Assembly: GCF_001483135.1 (NCBI RefSeq)
Contig: NZ_LNAL01000003.1
Coordinates: forward strand, 620,001-684,000
Length of the DNA stretch: 64,000 bases
From: Solirubrum puertoriconensis
GTDB taxonomy: Bacteria > Bacteroidota > Bacteroidia > Cytophagales > Hymenobacteraceae
Reading direction: 5' to 3'
Shown: positions 25,353 to 32,655 of the stretch, piece by piece
Layout of the letters: every line of letters begins with the position of its first letter
Numbering within the stretch: the first letter of the stretch is position 1
Notes under the pieces: generated by a model
Databases searched by the model: none
Told to the model about the DNA's origin: nothing
Seen by the model: the letters and a program-made list of their open reading frames with translations, nothing else
Translations under genes and position numbers: made by a program

Positions 25353-25370
25353 TTTAATGCGGGTTTAATA
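25353..25370 (+). promoter_or_regulatory. Candidate operator: TTTAAT direct repeats with 11-bp period upstream of crtZ
   Basis: TTTAAT occurs at 25353-25358 and 25364-25369, exactly 11 bp apart, the same periodicity described for CarH operators. The octamer TTTAATGC at 25353 recurs as one arm of the inverted repeat at 26903-26922 in front of the sigma-factor gene. The repeats lie 50-66 bases before the crtZ ATG. Operator function is inference. Confidence 0.4.
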
Positions 25371-25418
25371 ACCTGGCAGATAAACCAAACAACAACTACC
25401 CTCAGCGGTTAGCATACC

Positions 25419-25916
25419 ATGACTCCTTTGGCCGGCGCGGCTCTTGTGGCCCTTACCTTTTTGGGAATGGAATTCGTGGCGTGGTTCATGCACAAATTTG
25501 TGCTGCATGGCCCGCTGTGGTTTTTGCACCGCTCGCACCACGTACGGCACCCGCACCATTTTGAGCGCAACGACTTCTTTTTTCTGTTTTACGGCGGGCT
25601 GTCGATGCTTTTTATGGTGTACGGCGGCCCCGAAAAAGACTGGCGCTACTGGGTAGGCATGGGCATTGCCGTGTACGGCACGCTGTATTTCTTCGTGCAC
25701 GATGTGCTCATACATCGGCGGTTGCCTTTCTGGAAACGCACCAACAACGCCTATTTGCGCGCCCTGAACATGGCACACAAAATGCACCACAAAACCACCG
25801 GCCGCGATGGTAGCGAGGAGTTTGGCTTGCTGTGGGTTTCGCCCAAATATTTTGCCTTAGCACGCCGCAAGTCGCAAGCCAATCGGCCTGCTGCCTCGCA
25901 AAGCCACACCACCTAA
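25419..25916 (+). CDS. crtZ: Beta-carotene 3-hydroxylase CrtZ
   Basis: A 165-residue membrane di-iron hydroxylase that adds 3-OH groups to beta-ionone rings (beta-carotene to zeaxanthin, or canthaxanthin to astaxanthin). All histidine boxes of the CrtZ family are present: HKFVLH (25-30), HRSHH (37-41), HDVLIH (94-99) and HKMHH (120-124), interleaved with four hydrophobic helices. The length is normal for bacterial CrtZ. It is followed after 29 bases by the CarH-like regulator and probably forms an operon with it. Candidate operator repeats lie upstream. Confidence 0.92.
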   Translation: MTPLAGAALVALTFLGMEFVAWFMHKFVLHGPLWFLHRSHHVRHPHHFERNDFFFLFYGGLSMLFMVYGGPEKDWRYWVGMGIAVYGTLYFFVHDVLIHRRLPFWKRTNNAYLRALNMAHKMHHKTTGRDGSEEFGLLWVSPKYFALARRKSQANRPAASQSHTT

Positions 25917-25945
25917 CCTATTGTCATTTCTATTTCTTCTGTTCC

Positions 25946-26863
25946 GTGGGCCAGTTTTCAATTAAGGATCTGGAAAGCCTCTCCGGTATTAAGGCACATA
26001 CCATCCGGATGTGGGAGCAGCGCTACGGGGTGCTGCGCCCCGAACGCACGGCTACCAACATTCGCACGTACTGCGATTCGGATCTGCGGCGGTTGCTGAA
26101 CGTGGCCACACTGTGCGAAAGGGGGCACCGCATTTCGCAAGTGGCGAGCCTTTCGGAGCAGGAGCTGTGCCAAGCCGTAGCCGCTTGCTGCAGCGACCCG
26201 CACCTCTACAACCCACAAATTACCGCTCTGCTCACGGCCACCATGGATATGGACGAGCCCAAGCTAAGCCATGTAATTGCCAAGGCGGCCGAAGAAATTG
26301 GCTTCGAGCAAACGATGATGCACATCGTGTATCCGTTTTTGTACCGCATTGGGGTGCTGTGGCAAACTGGCAGCCTCAATCCGGCGCAGGAGCACCTGGC
26401 TTCGCACCTGTTGCGGCAAAAGTTGCTGGCCGCAGCCGACGCACTGCCGCCCGTTCAGGCCGAAAACGCTACGCGCTGGGTGCTGTTTTTGCCCGAAGGC
26501 GAGCTGCACGAGCTAGCGCTACTGTTTATGAACTACCTGCTGCGGGTGCGACAGCATCATGTGTTGTACCTAGGGCAAAACCTGCCTGTGCGCGAGCTGG
26601 GTGCCGTGTGCGGCTGCTACAAGCCCCATTATGTATCCTCGGTGCTGACTACTGTGCCCGAGCGCGACCGGCTGCCGCAGTTTCTGGAGGAGCTTAGCTC
26701 ATTGTGCCCCAGCTCGGAGTTCGTGCTCTACGGCCCGGTACTGCAGTCCGAGGCCGAAATGCCCCCGCGCTTCCGACGCATGCAGCGCATGACGGATTTC
26801 ATTGCGTTTGTTCAGCTACTCACTTTAACAGAGTCAGTAGCGGTAAACAGCACTGCCGAATAA
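25946..26863 (+). CDS. MerR-family regulator with CarH-type B12-binding region
   Basis: A 305-residue regulator with GTG start (VGQFSIKDLESLSGIKAHTI), the only start giving the family N-terminus. A MerR winged helix-turn-helix spans about 4-70. The helical cobalamin domain (about 85-170) contains the light-sensor motif W-x9-EH as Trp139, Glu149 and His150 (WQTGSLNPAQEH), matching Trp131/Glu141/His142 of Thermus CarH. The Rossmann part (about 178-290) has GELHELA with His188 at the position of the axial His177; the Gly of DxHxxG is Ala here. CarH binds adenosylcobalamin in the dark, represses carotenoid genes and is disassembled by light. Its location beside crtZ and before the sigma/crtI/crtB genes fits that role. 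Photoreception itself is inferred. Confidence 0.82.
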   Translation: MGQFSIKDLESLSGIKAHTIRMWEQRYGVLRPERTATNIRTYCDSDLRRLLNVATLCERGHRISQVASLSEQELCQAVAACCSDPHLYNPQITALLTATMDMDEPKLSHVIAKAAEEIGFEQTMMHIVYPFLYRIGVLWQTGSLNPAQEHLASHLLRQKLLAAADALPPVQAENATRWVLFLPEGELHELALLFMNYLLRVRQHHVLYLGQNLPVRELGAVCGCYKPHYVSSVLTTVPERDRLPQFLEELSSLCPSSEFVLYGPVLQSEAEMPPRFRRMQRMTDFIAFVQLLTLTESVAVNSTAE

Positions 26864-26902
26864 AACACATCTTGTTCGTAACTGTTTTGTTTTCAGCTGG
26901 TT

Positions 26903-26922
26903 GCATTAAAGTGGTTTAATGC
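26903..26922. promoter_or_regulatory. Inverted repeat GCATTAAA-GTGG-TTTAATGC
   Basis: A perfect 8-bp dyad with a 4-base centre, 40 bases after the regulator stop. One arm matches TTTAATGC upstream of crtZ (25353). It could be an operator for the CarH-like protein; there is no T run for a terminator. A nested stem (26937-26942 with 26964-26969, and 26952-26956 with 26959-26963) follows. Confidence 0.4.
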
Positions 26923-26977
26923 TGCTTGCTCATCTACTTACCTAAGGGGCGCGATGTTCATCGGGTAAGCAAGTGTG

Positions 26978-27064
26978 TTCACCGAGTTTTTGAGGCGATT
27001 CACCGAAAGCGCGAAAAAAAGGTAGCGCAGGCTCGTATGCTTATGAAGTAGTTTCGTATGTTTG
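26978..27064 (+). promoter_or_regulatory. Phased direct repeats and -7 box upstream of the ECF sigma gene
   Basis: Two different direct repeats each recur at exactly 21 bp: TTCACCGA at 26978 and 26999, and TCGTATG(C/T)TT at 27033 and 27054. The second copy of the latter overlaps TATGTTTG (27057-27064), an exact TAnnTTTG -7 box, giving a leader of about 28 bases to the ATG at 27099. No -33 TTG is seen, so activation or an alternative sigma factor may be needed. Confidence 0.5.
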
Positions 27065-27098
27065 TTTAGCTTTCGGTCATTAAAAGTTAAACAGACGT

Positions 27099-27614
27099 AT
27101 GACCTCTTTGGAATTTACAGCCCAAGTACAGAAGATATCCTACTCGCTTCGGCCCGTGGCGATGAACCTCACCCGCGATGCCGATGATGCCAAGGACTTG
27201 GTGCAAGAGACGCTGCTCAAGGCCCTGCTGAACAAAGAGAAGTTCAAGGCAGGAACCAACCTGAAGGCGTGGCTCTACACCATAATGCGCAACACGTTTA
27301 TCAACAACTACAATAAGATAACGAAGCGCAACAGTCACATTGACACCACCGAGTACTTCCAGTACTTCAATACCGATGAGAACTACATCACGCACAACGG
27401 CGCACAGTCGGACTTCGTGGTGACGGACATCAACGAAGCCATTGCGCACCTCGGCCACGAGTATCGCACGCCCTTCATGATGTACTACATCGGCTACAAA
27501 TACCAGGAAATTGCGGAGAAGCTGCAGATTCCGATTGGTACCGTTAAAAACCGCATTCACATAGCCCGCAAGGAGCTTAAGAGTGCGCTTAAGGTCTACG
27601 CTCCCGGCGCGTAG
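27099..27614 (+). CDS. ECF-type RNA polymerase sigma factor of the carotenoid locus
   Basis: A 171-residue sigma-70 family protein with region 2 (about 10-80; DADDAKDLVQETLLKALLNK and the promoter-melting/-10 helix TNLKAWLYTIMRNTFINNYN) and region 4 (about 110-165; helix-turn-helix KYQEIAEKLQIPIGTVKNRI). No anti-sigma gene is adjacent. ECF factors sit in carotenoid clusters of other bacteria, where they drive light-induced crt genes (CarQ, LitS), and this gene directly precedes crtI. Direct repeats and a -7 box lie in front. Its regulon is inferred from position. Confidence 0.88.
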   Translation: MTSLEFTAQVQKISYSLRPVAMNLTRDADDAKDLVQETLLKALLNKEKFKAGTNLKAWLYTIMRNTFINNYNKITKRNSHIDTTEYFQYFNTDENYITHNGAQSDFVVTDINEAIAHLGHEYRTPFMMYYIGYKYQEIAEKLQIPIGTVKNRIHIARKELKSALKVYAPGA

Positions 27615-27647
27615 GGGGAAGGAGTAATCGAGTCGGGAGCGTGCACG

Positions 27648-27690
27648 GGCCGCAAGCTGCAACCCCAAACGGGGGTCGTAGCTTGCGGCC
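27648..27690 (+). terminator. Hairpin between the sigma-factor gene and crtI
   Basis: Perfect 11-bp outer stem (27648-27658 with 27680-27690) and an inner ACCCC/GGGGG pairing, followed by TTT. It may terminate or attenuate read-through into crtI, whose start is 95 bases further on. Confidence 0.6.
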
Positions 27691-27785
27691 TTTACCGTGT
27701 GCGCGGGCTGCCAATAACCCGCCTCCTAAACAAAGTGGGCACACATTCGGTAGCTTGCTACCATCCATCAACATCTACATACCGT

Positions 27786-29288
27786 TTGAGTACCTCTGCC
27801 CAACCCAGTAAGAAAGTAATCGTGATAGGGGCTGGCTTTGCCGGTTTGGCTGCTGCGGCCTCGTTGGCGCAGCGCGGCTACCGCGTAACGGTGCTCGAAA
27901 AAAACGACGGCCCCGGCGGGCGGGCGCGCGTTTTCAAAACCCAGGGTTTCACCTTTGATATGGGCCCCAGCTGGTACTGGATGCCCGATGTGTTTGAGCA
28001 GTTTTTTGCCCGCTTTGGCCACACACCAGCCGATTACTACAACCTTGTTCGCCTCGATCCGTCGTACCGTGTGGTGTTCGGCCACAACGACTACCTCGAT
28101 GTGCCGGCCAACATGGAGGCGCTGCGCCGCATGTTTGAGCAGCTTGAGCCCGGCGCTGGCCGTCGCCTCGACGACTTCCTGAGTCAGGCGGGCTATAAGT
28201 ACCAGGTTGGCATGAGCAAGTTCGTGAACAAGCCCGGCCGCTCGGTGCTGGAGTTTGCCGATCCGCGCCTGCTGGTTGATGCCGTGCGGCTCGATTTGCT
28301 CCAGAACATGCACACCCACGTGCGGCGCTTTTTCCGGCACCCCAAGCTGGTAGAGCTGATGGAATTTCCGGTTCTGTTTTTGGGTGCTACGCCCCAAAAC
28401 ACGCCCGCACTGTACTCGCTCATGAACTACGCCGACTTGGCCCTAGGTACTTGGTACCCCATGGGCGGCATGCACGAAATAGTGCGCGGCATGGTGCGCG
28501 TGGCCGAGGAGCAGGGCGTAGAGTTCCGGTACAACCAAGAGGTAGAACAAATTGAGGTACAAAACGGCCGCGCCACTGGCGTGCGCACCAGCAGCGGCCT
28601 GGTAGCAGCCGATGTGGTAGTAGCCGGCGCCGATTACCACCACGTGGAGCAGCACCTGCTGGCGCCCGAGCACCGGCACTACTCGCCCAAGTACTGGGAT
28701 ACGCGCACCATGGCGCCGTCGTCGTTACTGTTTTACGTAGGCCTGAACAAGCGCCTACAAAACGTGCGGCACCACAACCTGTTCTTCGACGAAGACTTTA
28801 ACCACCACGCCCACGAGATTTACGAAGCGCCGCGCTGGCCCACCAAACCGCTGTTCTACGCCTCGGTGCCGAGCGTAACCGACCCCTCGGTAGCGCCTGA
28901 GGGCTGCGAAAACCTCTTCTTGCTGATACCCGTGGCCCCCGGCCTAGGTGGCGACGACGAGGCCACCCGCCAGCGGTACTACGATATCGTGATGACGCGC
29001 CTCGAGCAACACACCGGCCAGAGCGTGCGCGATGCCGTGGTGTACTGCCGCAGCTACGCCCACCGCGACTTCATCGACGATTACCATGCTTTCAAGGGCA
29101 ACGCCTACGGGCTGGCCAACACCTTACGCCAAACCGCCATTCTGAAGCCTACGCTCAAAAGCCCCAAAGTCAGCAACCTCTACTTCACGGGGCAGCTTAC
29201 GGTGCCCGGCCCAGGTGTGCCGCCTTCGCTTATTTCGGGGCAGGTAGTGGCTGGCGAAGTTGAAAAAGAAAATGCGCTTGTGAGTTGA
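27786..29288 (+). CDS. crtI: Phytoene desaturase CrtI
   Basis: A 500-residue FAD-dependent desaturase converting phytoene to lycopene (or neurosporene) at the membrane. The N-terminal dinucleotide fold is KVIVIGAGFAGLAAAASLAQ (about 9-28), followed by VLEKNDGPGGRARVFKTQGF and MGPSWYWMPDVFE. The C-terminal carotenoid-desaturase signature is NLYFTGQLTVPGPGVPPSLI. No ATG is in frame before the Rossmann motif. TTG at 27786 gives a nine-residue lead (STSAQPSKK) and is the likely start, although a GTG at 27699 is possible. crtB follows after 101 bases. Confidence 0.92.
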   Translation: MSTSAQPSKKVIVIGAGFAGLAAAASLAQRGYRVTVLEKNDGPGGRARVFKTQGFTFDMGPSWYWMPDVFEQFFARFGHTPADYYNLVRLDPSYRVVFGHNDYLDVPANMEALRRMFEQLEPGAGRRLDDFLSQAGYKYQVGMSKFVNKPGRSVLEFADPRLLVDAVRLDLLQNMHTHVRRFFRHPKLVELMEFPVLFLGATPQNTPALYSLMNYADLALGTWYPMGGMHEIVRGMVRVAEEQGVEFRYNQEVEQIEVQNGRATGVRTSSGLVAADVVVAGADYHHVEQHLLAPEHRHYSPKYWDTRTMAPSSLLFYVGLNKRLQNVRHHNLFFDEDFNHHAHEIYEAPRWPTKPLFYASVPSVTDPSVAPEGCENLFLLIPVAPGLGGDDEATRQRYYDIVMTRLEQHTGQSVRDAVVYCRSYAHRDFIDDYHAFKGNAYGLANTLRQTAILKPTLKSPKVSNLYFTGQLTVPGPGVPPSLISGQVVAGEVEKENALVS

Positions 29289-29389
29289 TAATAAGTAAAT
29301 TACTAAGAAAAGAAGCTTGCCGCGTAGGCGCCAATCCTGCCGATGAGGCTCTTCTTGCGTAGTGCCAAGTACCACACCATATCCAAACC

Positions 29390-30271
29390 ATGGCCACTCT
29401 TCCACCCGCTGTTTCGCCGCCGCCCGTTGCGGATCACGTGGCCCTCTTCGACCAGGCCAGCCTAGGTTGTAGCAAGCTCATCACCAAGCGCTACAGCACC
29501 TCGTTTACGCTGGGCATTCGCAGCCTCGATGCCCGCTTTCACGAAGCCATTTATGCCGTATATGGCTTCGTGCGCTGGGCCGATGAAATCGTGGACACCT
29601 TCCACGACCGCGACAAAGCTGCCTTGTTGCGCGAGTTTCGCGCCGAAACTCACCGCGCCATCGACGAGCAATTCAGCATGAACCCCGTGCTGCACGCCTT
29701 TCAGCTGGCCGTGCGCCGCTACGGCATCGACCGCGAGTTTATCGATGCGTTTTTGCACAGCATGGCCATGGACCTCGAGGACATCTGCTACAACGAGCAG
29801 CTCTACAACGAGTACATCTACGGCTCGGCCGAGGTGGTAGGCCTGATGTGCCTGCGCGTATTTTGCGAGGGCGACGATGCCTTATTCGAGCGCCTACGCA
29901 ACCCCGCCCGCCGCCTAGGGGCTGCGTTTCAGAAGATCAACTTCCTGCGCGATTTGCGCTCCGACTACGAGGACCGCGGCCGCGTGTACTTCCCGGATGT
30001 ATGCTACGAGCAGTTCGACAATGCTTGCAAGCGCCGCATCGAGGCCGATATCAAAGCCGATTTCGATGCCGGTTACGCGGGCATTGTGCAACTGCCGCGT
30101 TCGGCCCGCTTAGGGGTGTACTTGGCCTACGTGTACTACCTCAAGCTATTTTCCACCATTCGGGAGCTGCCGGCCCAGCGCATTTTGGCCGGGCGCGTGC
30201 GCGTGCCCGATAACACGAAACTTCTGCTGCTGCTTGGGTCGTACTTTCGGTACCGCCTGCGGGCCATCTAA
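29390..30271 (+). CDS. crtB: Phytoene synthase CrtB
   Basis: A 293-residue squalene/phytoene synthase family enzyme that condenses two geranylgeranyl diphosphates to phytoene. The two Mg-binding motifs are DEIVD (65-69) and DLRSD (188-192) within INFLRDLRSDYEDRGRVYFP, both intact. The substrate-pocket helix KRYSTSFTLGIRSL lies near the N-terminus, as in CrtB. It forms a tight set with crtI upstream and the unknown exported protein 24 bases downstream. Confidence 0.93.
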   Translation: MATLPPAVSPPPVADHVALFDQASLGCSKLITKRYSTSFTLGIRSLDARFHEAIYAVYGFVRWADEIVDTFHDRDKAALLREFRAETHRAIDEQFSMNPVLHAFQLAVRRYGIDREFIDAFLHSMAMDLEDICYNEQLYNEYIYGSAEVVGLMCLRVFCEGDDALFERLRNPARRLGAAFQKINFLRDLRSDYEDRGRVYFPDVCYEQFDNACKRRIEADIKADFDAGYAGIVQLPRSARLGVYLAYVYYLKLFSTIRELPAQRILAGRVRVPDNTKLLLLLGSYFRYRLRAI

Positions 30272-30295
30272 GGCCCCGGAGCCAGTGCCCCGCCC

Positions 30296-30835
30296 GTGAA
30301 ACTGCTGTTCTGCCTGCTCCTAACCTTGCTTGCCACTGTGCTTCCAGCTACCGATACCGACGCCCAATCGCCGTACGCTTTGCCCGCATTGCGCCGCCAC
30401 TACCGCCAGGCAGCCAACGACGAAGAGGCCAGCCGCCGGTTTCATTTGCTGATGCGCAATTACACCGGGCGCGACGCCGTGGTGCTGGCCTACAAGGCCG
30501 CTTCCGAAGCCATTATGGCCAAGCATACGGGAGGTGTGTTCGACAAGCTCGATCGGGTGAAAGCAGCCAGCCAGCAGTTTGATGCCGCCGTGGCCCTCAA
30601 TCCCAAGCACCCCGAAGTTCGTTTTCTGCGCTTCAGCATCGAGAGCAACTTGCCCAAGTTCCTCGGTGCCAGCAAGCACCTCGACGAAGACCGCATCTTG
30701 CTGGTGCAGGCTTTGCTTCGCCATCCTAAGTCGGGCCTCGATGCCGAAGCGTTTCGCATCGTGCGCGATTTCATGCTTACCCACAACCACATTGGTGGTC
30801 AGGAAGCCGATAGATTGCGACAGCTGCCCGAATAA
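30296..30835 (+). CDS. Exported protein of unknown function in the carotenoid operon
   Basis: A 179-residue protein with GTG start (VKLLFCLLLTLLATVLP) and a signal peptide ending near TDAQS. The mature part is helical and TPR-like (HYRQAANDEEASRRFHLLMR, VLAYKAASEAIMAKHTGG, AASQQFDAAVALNPKHPEVR), and one repeat has the TPR-like ALNP turn. It lies 24 bases after crtB, clearly in the same transcription unit. I do not recognise a defined family. A periplasmic scaffold is a guess; no catalytic motif is visible. Confidence 0.7.
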   Translation: MKLLFCLLLTLLATVLPATDTDAQSPYALPALRRHYRQAANDEEASRRFHLLMRNYTGRDAVVLAYKAASEAIMAKHTGGVFDKLDRVKAASQQFDAAVALNPKHPEVRFLRFSIESNLPKFLGASKHLDEDRILLVQALLRHPKSGLDAEAFRIVRDFMLTHNHIGGQEADRLRQLPE

Positions 30836-30849
30836 CCCGCGCAGTACCA

Positions 30850-30898
30850 GGAGTATGCTATATTAATGCAGGATTCCACACCTTCTGCAGCATACTCC
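30850..30898. repeat. Nested inverted repeat between the exported protein gene and ispH
   Basis: Perfect 10-bp arms GGAGTATGCT/AGCATACTCC (30850-30859, 30889-30898) enclose a second dyad TGCAG/CTGCA. There is no T run. It may be a weak terminator or a processing site before ispH. Confidence 0.5.
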
Positions 30899-30939
30899 GC
30901 CGCAACCTTCTGCCCGGATCATTGGTTACCGAGACAGAT

Positions 30940-31788
30940 ATGCCGCTCAACCTAAGTGTACGCATCGACCCTAACTCCGGCTTCTGCTTCGGGGTGATCT
31001 ACGCCATTCAGATGGCCGAAGACATTCTCGACGAGCAGGGCTACTTGTATTGCCTTGGCGACATCGTGCACAACGATGAAGAAGTAGAGCGCCTCGAAAA
31101 GCGCGGCCTACGCATCATCGACTACGAAACCCTAGGGGGCCTGCACGACGAAAAGGTGCTGATACGCGCCCACGGCGAGCCGCCCAGCACCTACCAAACG
31201 GCGCTGCAAAACAATCTCACGCTCATCGATGCCTCGTGCCCGGTGGTGCTGAAGCTGCAAAACCGCATCAAGAGCAGCTACGACCGTAAGGAGCGAATAT
31301 TTATCTATGGCAAGCACGGCCACGCCGAGGTGCGCGGGCTGCTGGGCCAAACCCGCGGCGATGCCGTGGTGTTTGAAAACCTGGATGAACTGCTGCGCCA
31401 CGAGTTGCCGCCGAACATCACGCTTTACAGCCAAACCACCAAGAGCACCGACAGCTTCTACCGCATCAAAGGCGAGTTGGAGGGCAGGGGATACCAGGTA
31501 GCCGCCAACGATACCATTTGCCGCCAGGTATCGAACCGCGACCAGGAGCTGCGCCGCTTTGCCGCCGAGTACGACCAAATTGTGTTTGTATCGGGCACGA
31601 AGAGCTCGAACGGCAAGGTGCTGTACCAGGTGTGCAAAAACACCAACGACAACACGCATTTCATATCCAAAGTAGAGGAGCTGCGGCCCGAGTGGTTTAA
31701 GCCGGGCCAAACCGTAGGCATTTGCGGCGCCACCAGCACGCCCATGTGGCTGATGGAGGACGTGCGCGACGCCCTGCTGCGGTTGTAA
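30940..31788 (+). CDS. ispH: 4-Hydroxy-3-methylbut-2-enyl diphosphate reductase IspH
   Basis: A 282-residue [4Fe-4S] enzyme catalysing the last step of the MEP isoprenoid pathway (HMBPP to IPP and DMAPP). The three cluster cysteines are Cys16 (SGFCFGV), Cys100 (DASCPVV) and Cys194 (NDTICRQ), equivalent to Cys12/96/197 of the E. coli enzyme. HNDEEVERL and the GTKSSNGKVLY/CGATSTP segments are also conserved. ATG 30940 is chosen over a TTG six codons upstream. Its place inside the crt locus supplies isoprenoid precursors and suggests coordinated expression. Confidence 0.93.
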   Translation: MPLNLSVRIDPNSGFCFGVIYAIQMAEDILDEQGYLYCLGDIVHNDEEVERLEKRGLRIIDYETLGGLHDEKVLIRAHGEPPSTYQTALQNNLTLIDASCPVVLKLQNRIKSSYDRKERIFIYGKHGHAEVRGLLGQTRGDAVVFENLDELLRHELPPNITLYSQTTKSTDSFYRIKGELEGRGYQVAANDTICRQVSNRDQELRRFAAEYDQIVFVSGTKSSNGKVLYQVCKNTNDNTHFISKVEELRPEWFKPGQTVGICGATSTPMWLMEDVRDALLRL

Positions 31789-31860
31789 GCACCTAGGGGC
31801 TTGGCCCGGGTGCAGCAACGCGCTCGGCCAGCCTAGGTAGCTTTTCGTTGTATTACAGTT

Positions 31861-32610
31861 ATGAACCAGCCCCAAGCGCAACATTTCGCAGTGTCGACCG
31901 CTTACCAGCGTGTTCGGCCCAAACCGTTGGGCTACAAGGGCGTGGCCATGGCAGTGCTAATTGTGGCAACGTGGGCGGCGTTGCTGACGTACCTGCTGGC
32001 CTACTACGAGCCCGATTGGCACACGCCGTGGCCGTACTTGCTGGCCTTGGTGCAAACGCACCTCTACACCGGGCTGTTTATTACTGCGCACGATGCCATG
32101 CACGGAGTGGTCAGCAGCAACCGCCGCCTCAACAACACCCTAGGTACCGTAGCCGCGTTGTTGTTTGCCTACAACTGGTTTCCGAGGCTGCTGCCGCGGC
32201 ACCACGCGCACCACCGGCACGTAGCCACCCCCGACGACCCTGATTTTCACGACGGCAAGCACCCCAGCTTTGTGCTGTGGCTGCTGCGCTTTGCGCGTAA
32301 TTACATTACGGTTTGGCAGGTGCTGCTAATGGCCGCCACATTCAACGTGCTGAAGCTGTTTTTTCCGGCAGCCAACGTTATTGCCTTCTGGATGCTGCCC
32401 TCGGTGCTGGCTACGGTGCAGCTATTTTACTTTGGCACATACTTGCCCCACCGTGGCGAGCATGCCCCCGACAACGTGCACAAATCGCGCAGCCAGTTGC
32501 CGCACCACGTGTGGGCGTTTGTGAGCTGCTACTTTTTTGGCTACCACTACGAGCATCACGATCAGCCGTATTTGCCGTGGTGGCGGTTGTGGCGGGCCAA
32601 GCAAGCCTAG
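31861..32610 (+). CDS. crtW: Beta-carotene ketolase CrtW
   Basis: A 249-residue membrane di-iron enzyme of the fatty-acid-desaturase/ketolase superfamily. The histidine boxes are HDAMH (77-81), HHAHHRH (114-120) and HYEHH (229-233), and the segments TPDDPDFHDG, FGTYLPHRGEH and HDQPYLPWWRLW are diagnostic of bacterial CrtW rather than of a lipid desaturase. It adds 4-keto groups to beta-ionone rings; with CrtZ it can give adonixanthin or astaxanthin. Its TAG stop lies in a CCTAGG that also forms one arm of the downstream hairpin. Confidence 0.9.
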   Translation: MNQPQAQHFAVSTAYQRVRPKPLGYKGVAMAVLIVATWAALLTYLLAYYEPDWHTPWPYLLALVQTHLYTGLFITAHDAMHGVVSSNRRLNNTLGTVAALLFAYNWFPRLLPRHHAHHRHVATPDDPDFHDGKHPSFVLWLLRFARNYITVWQVLLMAATFNVLKLFFPAANVIAFWMLPSVLATVQLFYFGTYLPHRGEHAPDNVHKSRSQLPHHVWAFVSCYFFGYHYEHHDQPYLPWWRLWRAKQA

Positions 32611-32644
32611 GTGCTGCGCTGGTGCAGGCAAGTAGGCACCTAGG
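32607..32644. terminator. Terminator-like hairpin with CCTAGG arms
   Basis: CCTAGGTGC (32607-32615) pairs perfectly with GCACCTAGG (32636-32644) between convergent crtW and the LytTR gene. There is no T run, so strength is uncertain. Confidence 0.5.
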
Positions 32645-32655
32645 GAACTAATGGG

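Noticed and set aside
26937-26969. Nested stem (CTTACC/GGTAAG with inner CGATG/CATCG) as a riboswitch
   Set aside because: Too small, with a one-sided bulge and competing pairings, and it lies upstream of the likely transcription start of the sigma gene, so it would not be in that leader.
31861-32610. Annotation of the crtW gene as a generic fatty acid desaturase
   Set aside because: The HDAMH, HHAHHRH and HYEHHDQPYLPWW motifs and the crt neighbours fit beta-carotene ketolase better.
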